64,000 nt of DNA from Brevundimonas vesicularis (GCF_027105095.1 NZ_CP114278.1:2108001-2172000); one strand, 5' to 3'; positions 15,793 through 25,828 are shown, numbered from the stretch's first letter. Numbers and translations are program-made. The notes: a model not told the origin generated them from the letters alone.

Positions 15793-18318
15793 CTACTGCG
15801 TTGGACAGACGGCGTCGCCCTCGTTTGAGGCCAGGCGGATATCCTCGACCGTAACCGCGAAGTCGGCAGCGGTGCGTAGGCCCCAGGGTTGGTCGACGGC
15901 GGCGATGTCTGCGCCGCGATCGCGCAGGCACGAGAGCCGCACCTTCAGCGTGCGCCATTCACCGACGGGGGCTGCAGCGATCAGGCTGGAGATGTCCACC
16001 GACCCGGCGCCCAGGGTCAGGAACACCGGACCCTTTGGCCGCGTATCGACGCGGTAGCGGAAGGCGATGGCCATCTCGCCGTTCGACTGGCGCGTCAGAT
16101 CGACCGGCTGCGCCGCGATCAGGGCCTGCCCCCCGCCCTGCGAGAAGGTCAGGGCGCGCGCCGATTCCTGGCCGGCGCCGTCGGTGGAGCGCACCGACAC
16201 GCCGCCGCGCGGGCTGGCGCCGGTCTTTTCGGAGCCTAGGCGGAACTCGCCGCCGGCATCGCGCAGCATCAGCGACCAGGGCGCGACGAAGCGGCCATCG
16301 ACGAAGTAGCGATCCAGATTGCTGCCGGACCCGACCACGCCGCTGTCTTCCGACAGGGCGCCGACGCGGGCGTTGCGCGCATAGGTCAGGCCGTAGCCAT
16401 AGGCGAACTGCGGGTCATAGCCGGGCTGACCGACGTTCAGCGGTTCGCCCTTGGCGTCCTTGGGCCAGCTGAAAGACAGTTTGCCGGTGAAGTCATGGCG
16501 CGGCTTGCCCGCGGCATCGCCGATCAGGACGTCGGACACGCCCGCGCCTTCGGTGCCTGGAAGCCATGCGGCGACGAAGGCGTCGGACGCATTGATCTCA
16601 GGATTGGTCCACATCGGACGCCCCGACAGGAAGACCGACACGGTCGGAATGCCCGCCGCCTTCAGACGCTTCAGCGTCTCCAGCGGTTCGGTCGGCAGGA
16701 AGTCCAGCGTATCCACATCGCCCTGGAACTCAGCATAGGGGGTCTCGCCGAAGACGACGATGGCGACGTCCGGCTTCTGGGTGAAGGACCCGTCGGCGCT
16801 GAGGGTCGCCTGACCGCCGCCGGCGGCGACCGCTTCCTGGATGCCGCCCCAGATCGACTGGCCGTTAGGGAAGTCGGCGTTGGAGTTGCCCGTGCCCTGC
16901 CACGTCAGGGTCCAGCCCCCCGAGGCCTGGCCGATATCGTCGGCGTGACCCGCGACCAGCACCCGCGCGCCCGAGCGGATCGGCAGGACCGAGCCCTCGT
17001 TCTTCAGCAGCACCAGCGACTTGCGCACCGCCTCGCGCGCCAGGGCGCGGTGAGCGGGCGAGCCCAGTTCGTTGAGACGCCCCTCGACCGGACGGCTGTC
17101 GTTGAACAGGCCGGTCTTGACCTTGACGCGCAGGATGCGGCGCACCGCCTCGTCCAGGCGCGCCATCGGGATTTCGCCCGACTTGGCCTGGGCCAGGGTG
17201 TTTTCGTACAGGGGCTTCCAGCTGTCGGGCGCCATGAACATGTCGATGCCGGCGTTGAAGGCCAGGGCGCAGCTTTCGTTCGAACAGCCCGGCAGCTGGC
17301 CATGGGCGTTCCAATCCGACACCACGAAGCCGTCGAAGCCCAGCGGGCCGCGCAGCACGTCGGTCAGAATGGTCTCGTTGCCCGAATGTTTGACGCCGTT
17401 CCAGCTGGAGAAGCTGGCCATGATCGAAAGCACGCCGGCGTCGATGGCCTGGGGATAGCCGGTGAGATGGGTGCGGATCATCTCCTGTTCGGACCCAGCG
17501 AAGTCGCCTTGGTCCTTGCCGCCCGTGGTGCCACCGTCGGCCAGGAAGTGTTTGGCCGAGCCAGCGATATGGCCGGCCGCCAGCGGATGATCGGCCGACA
17601 GCGCGCCCTGAAGGCCCAGGGTCATGGGACCGGCGTAGCTTTGCGCCACTTCCGGGTTCTCGGCATAGCCTTCATAGGCGCGGCCCCAGCGGTCGTCCTG
17701 GGGCACGGCCAGGGTCGGGCCGAAGGTCCAGTCGGCGCCGGTCACGGCGACTTCCAGCGCCGTCGCCTCGCCGATGCGGCGGATCAGGTCGGGATCACGC
17801 GCAGCGCCCAGGCCGATGTTGTGCGGAAAGATGGTGGCGCCGACGACGTTGTTGTGACCGTGCACGGCGTCGATGCCGTAGATCAGCGGCACCTTGGCGC
17901 CCGGCCGCTGGGCCGCCGCCGCACGGAAGGCCTGGGCCAGTTCGACCCATTTCTGGGCCGAGGCGCGTTCGTCGCCGCCCGGCGAGGAGTTGCCGCCCGC
18001 CAGGATCGAGCCCAGCGGATAGGTCAGCAGGTCTTCAGGCTTGATCGAGGCGATGTCGGCCTGGATCGTCTGGCCGACCTTCTCCTCCAGCGTCATCCGG
18101 CTCATCAGTTCGGTGACGAAGGCCTCCGTCGCCCGATCCGTCATCGCCGCCGGCGACGCCGCACGCGGCCACAGCGCAGGATGCGCGCGCGTCGCATCCG
18201 TCACGATCGACGCCTGCGGCGTCACCGCCTGAACCGGAACGGCCCGAACCATGCCAGGATCAATCGCGCACGCGCTCGACATGAGGGTGATCACCAGGGC
18301 GGTGGCGGCCATGCGCAT
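15793..18318 (-). CDS. Glycoside hydrolase family 3 lipoprotein
   Basis: Predicted exo-beta-glucosidase/glucan glucohydrolase releasing glucose from beta-linked oligosaccharides. 841 residues from the ATG at 18318. A lipoprotein signal with lipobox MSSAC (Cys17) suggests membrane anchoring. The N-terminal GH3 barrel has the SAKHFLAD motif (about 254-261) and GFVVSDW with the nucleophile Asp335. The C-terminal GH3 domain (ending near the KLSFSW and YGYGLTY segments) is followed by a 150-residue beta-sandwich extension like that of ExoP-type enzymes. The operator at 18434 lies upstream. Confidence 0.91.
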   Translation of the reverse strand: MRMAATALVITLMSSACAIDPGMVRAVPVQAVTPQASIVTDATRAHPALWPRAASPAAMTDRATEAFVTELMSRMTLEEKVGQTIQADIASIKPEDLLTYPLGSILAGGNSSPGGDERASAQKWVELAQAFRAAAAQRPGAKVPLIYGIDAVHGHNNVVGATIFPHNIGLGAARDPDLIRRIGEATALEVAVTGADWTFGPTLAVPQDDRWGRAYEGYAENPEVAQSYAGPMTLGLQGALSADHPLAAGHIAGSAKHFLADGGTTGGKDQGDFAGSEQEMIRTHLTGYPQAIDAGVLSIMASFSSWNGVKHSGNETILTDVLRGPLGFDGFVVSDWNAHGQLPGCSNESCALAFNAGIDMFMAPDSWKPLYENTLAQAKSGEIPMARLDEAVRRILRVKVKTGLFNDSRPVEGRLNELGSPAHRALAREAVRKSLVLLKNEGSVLPIRSGARVLVAGHADDIGQASGGWTLTWQGTGNSNADFPNGQSIWGGIQEAVAAGGGQATLSADGSFTQKPDVAIVVFGETPYAEFQGDVDTLDFLPTEPLETLKRLKAAGIPTVSVFLSGRPMWTNPEINASDAFVAAWLPGTEGAGVSDVLIGDAAGKPRHDFTGKLSFSWPKDAKGEPLNVGQPGYDPQFAYGYGLTYARNARVGALSEDSGVVGSGSNLDRYFVDGRFVAPWSLMLRDAGGEFRLGSEKTGASPRGGVSVRSTDGAGQESARALTFSQGGGQALIAAQPVDLTRQSNGEMAIAFRYRVDTRPKGPVFLTLGAGSVDISSLIAAAPVGEWRTLKVRLSCLRDRGADIAAVDQPWGLRTAADFAVTVEDIRLASNEGDAVCPTQ

Positions 18319-18433
18319 GGAGGGAGACCTGATCGTTGCGGCCGCCACGCCGCCCAAGCCAACCCCGGAGACGCGCCTTCAGGCCGATATGGATGTCCGA
18401 AACAGCCCCGGACAAACCCACTGTGCCAAACGT

Positions 18434-18449
18434 TTGACAGCGCTGTCAA
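18434..18449. promoter_or_regulatory. LacI-family operator (GH3 promoter)
   Basis: TTGACAGCGCTGTCAA is a perfect 16-bp palindrome between the lacI-type gene and GH3. Read toward GH3 it begins with TTGACA, a consensus -35 hexamer, so a bound repressor would block RNA polymerase. Near-identical sites occur at 12430 and 25829. Confidence 0.78.
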
Positions 18450-18470
18450 CAGCTGCCTGAGCCTGCCCTT

Positions 18471-19523
18471 TCAATGCTCGATGCGAGCCGTGGACTGGCG
18501 CGCGATCAGATCATGCGGAACGATGACACGCGCGGCGGCGTCGCCGTCCAAGAGACGACGAAGAGGCGGAATAAGGCGTTGCGCGGCGGCGGCGGCCATC
18601 TCCGCTACCGGCTGACGGATGGTGCTTAAATCCGGCGTGCTGAAACCCGCGCCGGGCGAATCGTCAAAACCGGCCACCGACAGGTCGCCGGGCACCGACA
18701 GCCCCAGCCTCGCCGCACATTGCAGGACGCCAAGGGCCGTATCGTCGTTGCTGGCGAAGATCGCCGTGATGTCCGGCGCGGTCTGGTGGAGCTTCTCCAT
18801 CGCCAGCGCTCCGGAGGTGAAGGTGAAGTCGCCCTCCACCACCCAGGCCGGCGCGACATCCAGACCAGCCTCGGCCATGGCGTCCCTGTAGCCCCCCAGG
18901 CGCCGTCGACTGGCGCCATAGGCGACCGGTCCGGTGACGAAGGCGATCCGGGTGTGCCCGAGGTCGATCAAATGACGCGTCATCTCCAGCGCTGCGCGCC
19001 GTTCGTCCATCTCGATGCAGTACCCCCGATCAAAGGCCGCTTCCGGTCCAATGCGGGCATAGGGCGTGCCGGCCGCGTCCAGCACGTCCATCACAGCGAC
19101 GTTGTCCGAGTTCGGCGGCGTCAGAATGACGCCCTCAGGCCGGATGGAGTTCAGCAGCGCCATCAGATCGCGTTCAAGATCAGGCGAGTTGTGGTCCACC
19201 AGTTCGATCATCAGATGATAGTCGACCTGGCGCGCCTCCATCAGGGCGCCGAACTCCAGACGCCCCAGATAGTCGCTGCCGCGCCCGCTCTTCCAGTGTT
19301 CGATGGTCAGATCCGCATCCACCAGGACCGCGATCAATGACGAAGACGCACCCGCGAGACTGCGCGCCGACAGGCTGCGCCGATAACCCAGAGACGCAGC
19401 CGCCTCCTCCACCTTGGTGCGCAGCGTGGGGCTGACGTTCGGCTCGTTGTTGAGCACGCGCGACACGGACTTGATGGACACGCCCGCCTTCGCGGCCACG
19501 TCATAGATCGTCACCGTCGCCAA
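18471..19523 (-). CDS. LacI-family transcriptional regulator
   Basis: 350 residues. The N-terminal helix-turn-helix TIYDVAAKAGVSIKSVSRVLNNEPNVSP (residues 4-31) is classical LacI/GalR, including the VSRVLN recognition and hinge region, followed by a periplasmic-binding-protein-like sensor domain (about 63-345; EGVILTPPNSDN, AIFASNDDTALGVL, SVAGFDDSPGA). It lies directly upstream of GH3 in the same direction. The three palindromes in this locus are the likely targets, and a glucoside or glucose is the likely inducer. No operator is seen in front of its own start, so autoregulation is not supported. Confidence 0.93.
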   Translation of the reverse strand: MATVTIYDVAAKAGVSIKSVSRVLNNEPNVSPTLRTKVEEAAASLGYRRSLSARSLAGASSSLIAVLVDADLTIEHWKSGRGSDYLGRLEFGALMEARQVDYHLMIELVDHNSPDLERDLMALLNSIRPEGVILTPPNSDNVAVMDVLDAAGTPYARIGPEAAFDRGYCIEMDERRAALEMTRHLIDLGHTRIAFVTGPVAYGASRRRLGGYRDAMAEAGLDVAPAWVVEGDFTFTSGALAMEKLHQTAPDITAIFASNDDTALGVLQCAARLGLSVPGDLSVAGFDDSPGAGFSTPDLSTIRQPVAEMAAAAAQRLIPPLRRLLDGDAAARVIVPHDLIARQSTARIEH

Positions 19524-19651
19524 AATCCGTCCCCCTGAACGTCGCTCAGATCGCTTCTAACATCCCCGCTCGAAAAGGCGATGCCGACACAGCTTATGGT
19601 CAGGCTTGTCCATCGCTGTCATGCCTAAAAATGGTCTGCTAGACAGTCGGC

Positions 19652-21178
19652 ATGATGATCCAAAACGATGCTGGACCGATCCGAAAAATCGTCATCCTGG
19701 GCGGAGGAACCGCTGGCTGGATGACGGCCGCCGCCCTGTCTCATCGTTTGGCGGGCAGCGCCGTCTCGATCGAACTGGTCGAGTCCGACGAGATCGGCAT
19801 CGTCGGCGTGGGCGAGGCCACCCTGCCCCACATCCGCGCCTTCAACACGGCCATGGGCATCGACGAGCAGACGCTGATCGACGAGACGCAGGCGACCTTC
19901 AAACTGGGCATCCAGTTCGTGGATTGGGGACGACCCGGCGACAGCTATATCCATCCGTTCGGCGCCTATGGCGAGCCGATCGAGGGGATCGATTTCCACC
20001 ATGTCTGGGCTGCGCGGCGCGCCATGGGCGACGCCGCCGACATCAGCGACTACAGCTATCCGGTCAGGGCGGCCGAGGCGAACCGCTTCCAGCGGCCGGT
20101 TTCCGACCCCGGCTCCATCCTGTCCACCTTCAGTTACGCCTTTCAGTTCGACGCCAGTCTTTACGCAGCCTTCCTGCGCCAGGTGTCGTGCGGGCGCGGC
20201 GTGGTCCGCACCGAAGGAAAGGTTGTCGATCATGCCCTGAATGGCGCGACGGGCGATGTCGACGCCGTCGTCCTGTCGGACGGGCGCCGCATCTCGGGCG
20301 ATCTGTTCGTCGATTGCTCGGGCTTTCGCGGACGGCTGATCAATCAGGCGCTGGAGACGACGTTCGAGGACTGGAGCCATTGGCTGCCCTGCGACAGCGC
20401 CTTCGCCGTGCCGTGCCAGACGGCGGCGCCGGTCGGCCCCTATACCCGCGCGACGGCCCGTGCGGCAGGCTGGCAATGGCGCATTCCGCTGCAACACCGC
20501 ACTGGGAACGGCCACGTCTTCTCATCGGCCCATATTTCGGATGAGGACGCCGTGACGATCCTGATGTCCAATCTGGAAGGTCCAGCGCTGGCCGAGCCGC
20601 GTCGGTTGAGCTTCAAGACCGGGCGACGACACAAGCTATGGAACCGAAACGTCGTCGCCATCGGCCTGTCCGGCGGCTTCTTGGAGCCGCTGGAGTCCAC
20701 CAGCATCTATCTGATCCAGTTGGGGATCACGACCTTGCTGGATCTATTCCCCGACAGGGTCGGGATGGAGGCGGACGCCCAAGAATACAATCGGATCATG
20801 GCGCTGGAGTACGACCGGATTCGTGACTTCCTCGTCCTGCACTATGTCGCCAACCAACGTGACGAGCCGTTCTGGCGCGAGATGCGAACCATGGCCTGGC
20901 CCGACAGCCTTTCGGCCAAGGTCGAGGCCTTCAAGTCGCGCGGCGTGCTGCCCGACTACGATATCGGAGTTTTTCTGCCGCCAAGCTGGCTCGCCGTACT
21001 GGTGGGGCAGAACATCGTCTCGAAGGGCTGGGATCCGCGCGTCGATCGGCTGGAACCGCACGTCCTATCCGCCAAGCTGGCAGCCTTGCGCGACGACGTC
21101 CGATCGACCGTCGATCAGACGCCCGATCACATGACCTTCATCCACCAAGCGGCCCAGCGCGCAGGGGGCGGCCGATGA
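19652..21178 (+). CDS. Flavin-dependent tryptophan halogenase-family protein
   Basis: 508 residues of the Trp_halogenase family (PF04820). Flavin-binding GGGTAGWM (17-24), GVGEATLPHIRAFN (52-65), the catalytic lysine position of PrnA/RebH in ATFKLGIQF (Lys84), and WQWRIP (274-279), the WxWxIP motif of active halogenases. The real substrate is unknown; such genes are recurrent partners of TonB receptors in sugar-uptake loci of Caulobacterales and Xanthomonadales. Its stop overlaps the start of a degenerate paralogue. Upstream at 19614-19621 is only a half-operator (CGCTGTCA). ATG at 19655 is an alternative start. Confidence 0.85.
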   Translation: MMIQNDAGPIRKIVILGGGTAGWMTAAALSHRLAGSAVSIELVESDEIGIVGVGEATLPHIRAFNTAMGIDEQTLIDETQATFKLGIQFVDWGRPGDSYIHPFGAYGEPIEGIDFHHVWAARRAMGDAADISDYSYPVRAAEANRFQRPVSDPGSILSTFSYAFQFDASLYAAFLRQVSCGRGVVRTEGKVVDHALNGATGDVDAVVLSDGRRISGDLFVDCSGFRGRLINQALETTFEDWSHWLPCDSAFAVPCQTAAPVGPYTRATARAAGWQWRIPLQHRTGNGHVFSSAHISDEDAVTILMSNLEGPALAEPRRLSFKTGRRHKLWNRNVVAIGLSGGFLEPLESTSIYLIQLGITTLLDLFPDRVGMEADAQEYNRIMALEYDRIRDFLVLHYVANQRDEPFWREMRTMAWPDSLSAKVEAFKSRGVLPDYDIGVFLPPSWLAVLVGQNIVSKGWDPRVDRLEPHVLSAKLAALRDDVRSTVDQTPDHMTFIHQAAQRAGGGR

Positions 21179-22581
21179 GCGGGTCAGACAAGGTTTGGGT
21201 CATTCGAGGCGGCGGACTGGCGGCCTGGGCGGCGACCGCCCTGTTGGCCAAGACGCTGCCTTCCGGTCATTCGGTTCTGATGGAAGACGCCGTTGCCCCA
21301 GCACTCGGTGAAGAGCCTGAGGTCGTTATCGCCGATCCAGACGGCGTGCTCGTCCAGTTGTCGGAGGCCGCCGACCTGTTGGCTCAGGGCCACGGCGGCT
21401 TCTTCCTCGGCTCGCTGCTGCGAAACTGGCGCGACGGGCGAGACATCGCCGTCGTCGAGCAGGAGCCCCTGCCTGGGATCGATGGGGTCGCGTTGGCGGA
21501 CGTCGCGCTGCGCGCCGCCCGTCAATCTCCCGACGCCCCCGACTACGCCGCGCTTCTGGCGCCGTTGCAGTTCCAGGCGCGGGTGATGGCGGCCGGTCGT
21601 TACGCCCATCCCAGCCCGGATCGGCAGTCGCCGCGGTCTCTTCTTCGCCCCCGACTGATGCTGGACGCGCGCGTTCTGACGGCGCGACTGCGGGACATCG
21701 CCCTGCGCGCTGGCGTGCGGGAGGCGTCTGACGACGTCGGTGAGGTCAAGGCTTTCATGACCCTGGAAACGCGAACGAACGGAGTTTTCAGCGGCGACGG
21801 CGACTGGACCGCGCGCCTGGGCTACGACCGGTGTCTGACCGTGCGCTTCGCGGGTGGAGATCACGCGCCGCGTCTGGATATGGCCAGCCTCGAAGAAGGG
21901 CTCGCCAGTCGCAGCCCCCTGCCCGGCGGCGGCTTCGCCAGTCTGGCCTACGCCGCAGACCGCACCACCGCTGACGTTGCGAAGGCGGCGCTGATGGCCT
22001 GGCTGGGTGATGTTGATGTCGTCGCCCAGTCTGACGTCGCCCTCGCCCCCGGCCTGGATACGCATCCCTGGAGCGGCCGTCGGCTTGCTCTTGGTCCGGC
22101 GGCGGCGCGCTTTGGCGACGGACTGGGCCTGGACAGCGTCCTACTGGAGCGACAGCTGACACAACTCGTCGCATCGCTGCCGGGCGCGTCCGCGCAGATT
22201 CCAGCCTGCGCCGAGGCTTATAATGATGCCGTCGTTCGCGACATCACGCACAGCGCGGACCGACTCCATTTGATCCTTCTGTGCGGATCGCAAGGCCAAC
22301 GACTAGCCCCGGCTGGCGACGACCTGGCGCGTCGCATCGCCCAGTTCACGTCTCGCAATGCCGGCGTCGGCTTGGACGGCGATCCCTACGACGCGCAGCA
22401 CTGGACCCTGCTCATGGCCAGCCTGGGCTTCATGCCGCGCCGTTACGACATCCAGGCCGACCGTCTGGACATCAAGGCCGCCATGGCGTCGCTGGGGCGA
22501 ATGGTCATGGCTTTCGACCAGACCTTGGCCGCCCTGCCCGCCCATTCGCAGTTCATCGAAAGGCTACGCGAAGGCGGCTGA
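21175..22581 (+). CDS. Degenerate tryptophan-halogenase-like protein
   Basis: 468 residues. The opening VWVIRGGGLAAWAATALLAK matches the flavin-binding start of the preceding halogenase. The rest has diverged: GVGEAT is replaced by ALGEEP, and the catalytic-lysine segment ATFKLGIQFVDW aligns with GGFFLGSLLRNW, putting Phe77 where the lysine should be. No WxWxIP motif is visible. The C-terminal third (QHWTLLMASLGFMPRRYD) still resembles halogenases. I infer a non-catalytic partner of the upstream enzyme. Start overlaps the upstream stop (ATGA). Confidence 0.68.
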   Translation: MSGSDKVWVIRGGGLAAWAATALLAKTLPSGHSVLMEDAVAPALGEEPEVVIADPDGVLVQLSEAADLLAQGHGGFFLGSLLRNWRDGRDIAVVEQEPLPGIDGVALADVALRAARQSPDAPDYAALLAPLQFQARVMAAGRYAHPSPDRQSPRSLLRPRLMLDARVLTARLRDIALRAGVREASDDVGEVKAFMTLETRTNGVFSGDGDWTARLGYDRCLTVRFAGGDHAPRLDMASLEEGLASRSPLPGGGFASLAYAADRTTADVAKAALMAWLGDVDVVAQSDVALAPGLDTHPWSGRRLALGPAAARFGDGLGLDSVLLERQLTQLVASLPGASAQIPACAEAYNDAVVRDITHSADRLHLILLCGSQGQRLAPAGDDLARRIAQFTSRNAGVGLDGDPYDAQHWTLLMASLGFMPRRYDIQADRLDIKAAMASLGRMVMAFDQTLAALPAHSQFIERLREGG

Positions 22582-22590
22582 TCCAGAACG

Positions 22591-22621
22591 AAAAAAGGGG
22601 CGTCGATCAGATCGACGCCCC
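22591..22621 (-). terminator. Rho-independent terminator of the TonB receptor gene
   Basis: GGGGCGTCGAT (22597-22607) and ATCGACGCCCC (22611-22621) form an 11-bp stem. On the minus strand the stem is followed by TTTTTT, so it terminates the TonB receptor gene ending at 22647; on the plus strand it also lies just after the halogenase-like gene. Confidence 0.85.
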
Positions 22622-22646
22622 AAGTCTTCGCTCAGAGAAAGAAGTC

Positions 22647-25600
22647 TTAGAAGGTGTAGCGCAGGCTGAACGTCACGCGGCGGTCGCTGCGGAAGTAGGA
22701 TCGCGGCGCCAGCGGACCGGCCTGGTTCGCGCCGTTGAGGTTATAGGACGTCTGCTGCTGCGTGACGGTGACCTCGTCCAGCAGGTTGGCGCCATACAGA
22801 CCGATCTTCCAGTTGTCGTTCAGGGTGTAGAAGATCGAACCGTCAAGCTGCCCGGTCGAGTCGTTGAAGATCGGCGAGAACGGGTTCACGTCGTCGCGCG
22901 GCGTCAGCAGGAAGCCGTTGCGCCAGTTGTAAGCCAGACGTGCCGACAGACGATCCCTCTCGTAGAAGACCGAGAAGTTGTAGGTGTGCTTCGACAGCTG
23001 CTGCAACGGCAGTTCCAGACCCACATAGCGCGGCTCGGTCACAGCGTTGGGGAAGGTCGAAGGCTCGACGTAGGTGTAGTTCGCCTCGATGCCCAGCCCG
23101 CTCCACAGGCCTGGCAGGAAGCTGTAGGTCTGCTGATAACCAATCTCGAAGCCCTTGATCCAGCCTGAGCCGATATTGACCTGCTGGTTGACCTGAGCGT
23201 CGGTGGAGACGCCCTGCGCGTTGCTGAACTGTTGGACGGTCGAACCGCTGGCCAGGATGTCCGACAGGTCCTTGTAGAAGGCGTTGAAGGTCACCGAGCT
23301 GCCCGGCTTGAAATACCATTCCACGCCCAGGTCATAGTTCCACGAGCGGACGCCCGTCAGCTGCGATCCGCCGGTGAAGGTGGTCAGCAGCGGGGCGGTG
23401 TTGACGTCGCCGCCATTGTCCCGGACCTGGTTCATGTCGGTGTAGAACAGGGTGGCGGCGAAGGCCGTCACGCCAAAGTCCGGGCGCGTCATGGCGCGCG
23501 ACACGGCCCCGCGGAAAACCCATTCCTTGTACTTCAGATTGACGTTCAGGCTGGGCAGCCAGTCGTCATAGCTGTTGCCGCGCTCGACCTCTTGGAAGCT
23601 GCCGTCGCTGAAGGCGACCAGCTGGTTCAGACGGTCGTTCGACAGCAGGCAATAGCCCGGCGCCGACTGCCCCGGCTGGATGGTCGAGCAACGGAACTGC
23701 ACAATCGCCGCCGCATTGGCCTGGGTCACCGGAATGTTCTGACCAGGGAAGCGCGGGTCGAAACCGTTCGCATCACCAAAGTTCTGCGCGATGTTGGGGC
23801 TGGAGATGAAGCCGCGCGTCTGGAAGTCGGTCTTGGCGTAGCGAACACCCAGGTTGCCGGTGATGGCGGTGTCCGGACCGAAGACATCATCCCAGCCGAA
23901 GTCGAACCGGACATAGGCCGATGTCGTCTGTTCGGCCGAGTTATTGATATCGCCCGGCAGGAAAGGCGTGCCGGCGATGGCGCCCGGACGCTGATCCAGC
24001 GGACGCCAGGTCGAGCCCGAGCTGCTCGCTGCAGCCAAGGCCGCCTGCAGCGTGCCGTCCCGATAGGCCGTAATCAGATCGGCTGTCGGATAGAAGCCGT
24101 TCATCGGCGTCGGATTGTGACCGCGCTGGAAGTTGGGGAAGTCATAGGCTTCGACAGCGAGCGGACCGGTGGTCTGGAACGGCGTGACGCCGCCAGCCCA
24201 GCTCTCGGAAATGGCGCCCCAGTTATAGGCGGTATAGCGACGCGTCTGCTCGCGGTCCGAATAGCGCGCGCCCATGCGGATGGCGCGTAGCGGCGAGTTG
24301 TCGAAGTCGTATTTGACGTCGGCCTTGAACGCGGTCTGATCGCCGTCCGACTGTTCGATGTGGTCCATCGCCGAACGATAGTAGAAGTTCGACGGGTCGT
24401 TTGTGCTGGCCGATGGCTGGCCCGAGGCGTCCACGAACTGGATGTCCGACACGCCGTGACGCCCTTCCCCGATCAAGGTGTAGAGCGGCGTGATGGCCCC
24501 ATAGACGCTCATGTCCAGATCGTCGGCGCTGGCCTCGCTATACTGCGCATCCAGCCAGATCGACAGGCGATCGGTCGGATGGAATTCGGCGGCCAGAGAG
24601 AAGTCTTCGGTCAGGGTCTGCAGATCGCGCTGACGCTTGGGCAGAACCTGAAGGTTCGGCGCATTGCTGACCAGCAGACCGCTCGTGAAGACGCCGTTGG
24701 AGTCATAGGTGAACGACTGGCCCGGCAAGGGGGTCGGGTTGCCGCCGCTGCCCAGATCGACCTCGACCACGCGCTCGCCCCAGGCCGAGGTCGAGTCGGC
24801 GCGAATGTATTCGCCGGTCAGCTTGGCGCGGCCGTCGGTCGATTCCCATTGCAGCGAGCCATCCAGGGTCGAACGCGAACGGTCGAACTGCTGGGTCCGC
24901 ACCGCGCCGCCGCGCGGGACGTACCGGCGATCCTCGCCGTTCGACAGATCGGACCGATAGGTGAAGTCGGTGAGGTGGCTGCCGTAGGCTTCGGAATAGA
25001 GATCGGATTCGCCATAGCTCAGCAGGGCGCCGAACGAGCCGTACTGGGTGTCCCAGACGTTGCTGATCAGGGACGAGAAGCCCAGGCCCGGCTTTTCACG
25101 CAAATCGCCATAAGAGCCTTCCGCCGTCGCGCCGAAGACGAACTTGCGGCTGTCGAACGGCTTGCGGGTGCGCAGATCGACCACGCCGGCGATGCCGCCC
25201 TCGATCCGGTCGGCCGTCGCGTTCTTGAAGACCTGAACACTGGCCAGCAGTTCCGGCGACACGTCGTTGAAGCCCAGGGCGCGCCCCGTGTTCACGCTGA
25301 AGGCGTCGCGGCCGTTGAACTCCGAGCGCACATAGCTCAGGCCGCGAATGATGACGTTGGAGCCTTCGACCGAGAAGTGGTCGGGGTCGGTCGGGCCCTG
25401 GAAGCGGTTGATGTTCACGCCGGGGATGCGCTGCAGCACCTCGTTGACCGACTTGTCCGGCAGGGCGCCGATGTCGTCGGCGGTCACGGCATCGACGAAG
25501 GTGTCGGAGTCGCGCTTGATCGCCTGCGAGGATGCGATCCGCGCGCGGATGCCGGTGACGACGACGTCATCGACCTGCGCCGCATCATCCGCGGGCGCCG

Positions 25601-25742
25601 TCGTTTGCGGCTCAGCGTCCGACTGGGCGTGGGCAGCGGTCGCGCCGACCACGGCGACGGTCAAGGCCAGGGCGGACACGGAGCGGCGCAGCCCTCGCGC
25701 AAAGGGCGCACGTCTGGCGTGAAAGATCTCTGACTTCATCAT
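22647..25742 (-). CDS. TonB-dependent outer-membrane receptor
   Basis: 1031 residues. Signal peptide ending near AHAQ (residue 40), a TonB-box-like DDVVVTG (about 58-64), the plug domain (DDIGALPDKSVNEVLQRIPGV, about 89-109) and a long beta-barrel ending in aromatic F (TFSLRYTF). It belongs to the sugar-type receptors (TonB-dep_Rec/CirA-like with IPGVNINR) common in Caulobacterales. Probably imports a cello-oligosaccharide given the linked GH9, GH3 and LacI genes. The operator at 25829 lies 87 bp before the start. Confidence 0.93.
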   Translation of the reverse strand: MMKSEIFHARRAPFARGLRRSVSALALTVAVVGATAAHAQSDAEPQTTAPADDAAQVDDVVVTGIRARIASSQAIKRDSDTFVDAVTADDIGALPDKSVNEVLQRIPGVNINRFQGPTDPDHFSVEGSNVIIRGLSYVRSEFNGRDAFSVNTGRALGFNDVSPELLASVQVFKNATADRIEGGIAGVVDLRTRKPFDSRKFVFGATAEGSYGDLREKPGLGFSSLISNVWDTQYGSFGALLSYGESDLYSEAYGSHLTDFTYRSDLSNGEDRRYVPRGGAVRTQQFDRSRSTLDGSLQWESTDGRAKLTGEYIRADSTSAWGERVVEVDLGSGGNPTPLPGQSFTYDSNGVFTSGLLVSNAPNLQVLPKRQRDLQTLTEDFSLAAEFHPTDRLSIWLDAQYSEASADDLDMSVYGAITPLYTLIGEGRHGVSDIQFVDASGQPSASTNDPSNFYYRSAMDHIEQSDGDQTAFKADVKYDFDNSPLRAIRMGARYSDREQTRRYTAYNWGAISESWAGGVTPFQTTGPLAVEAYDFPNFQRGHNPTPMNGFYPTADLITAYRDGTLQAALAAASSSGSTWRPLDQRPGAIAGTPFLPGDINNSAEQTTSAYVRFDFGWDDVFGPDTAITGNLGVRYAKTDFQTRGFISSPNIAQNFGDANGFDPRFPGQNIPVTQANAAAIVQFRCSTIQPGQSAPGYCLLSNDRLNQLVAFSDGSFQEVERGNSYDDWLPSLNVNLKYKEWVFRGAVSRAMTRPDFGVTAFAATLFYTDMNQVRDNGGDVNTAPLLTTFTGGSQLTGVRSWNYDLGVEWYFKPGSSVTFNAFYKDLSDILASGSTVQQFSNAQGVSTDAQVNQQVNIGSGWIKGFEIGYQQTYSFLPGLWSGLGIEANYTYVEPSTFPNAVTEPRYVGLELPLQQLSKHTYNFSVFYERDRLSARLAYNWRNGFLLTPRDDVNPFSPIFNDSTGQLDGSIFYTLNDNWKIGLYGANLLDEVTVTQQQTSYNLNGANQAGPLAPRSYFRSDRRVTFSLRYTF

Positions 25743-25828
25743 GGTTTCCCCCGAGGTCCGACGGCGATGCCCGTCGCGAAGTTGTCGGCAGCCTTATCGA
25801 CCGTCCGCGAGCGGGTAGGAACGCTCGA

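Noticed and set aside
16495..18615. A 706-codon open frame on the plus strand over the GH3 gene
   Set aside because: High GC opens antisense frames. Its protein has no recognisable domain, while the minus strand encodes a complete GH3 enzyme.
19604..19621. A possible fourth LacI operator before the first halogenase gene
   Set aside because: Only one half-site (CGCTGTCA) matches the consensus; the other half does not, so it is too weak to list as an operator.
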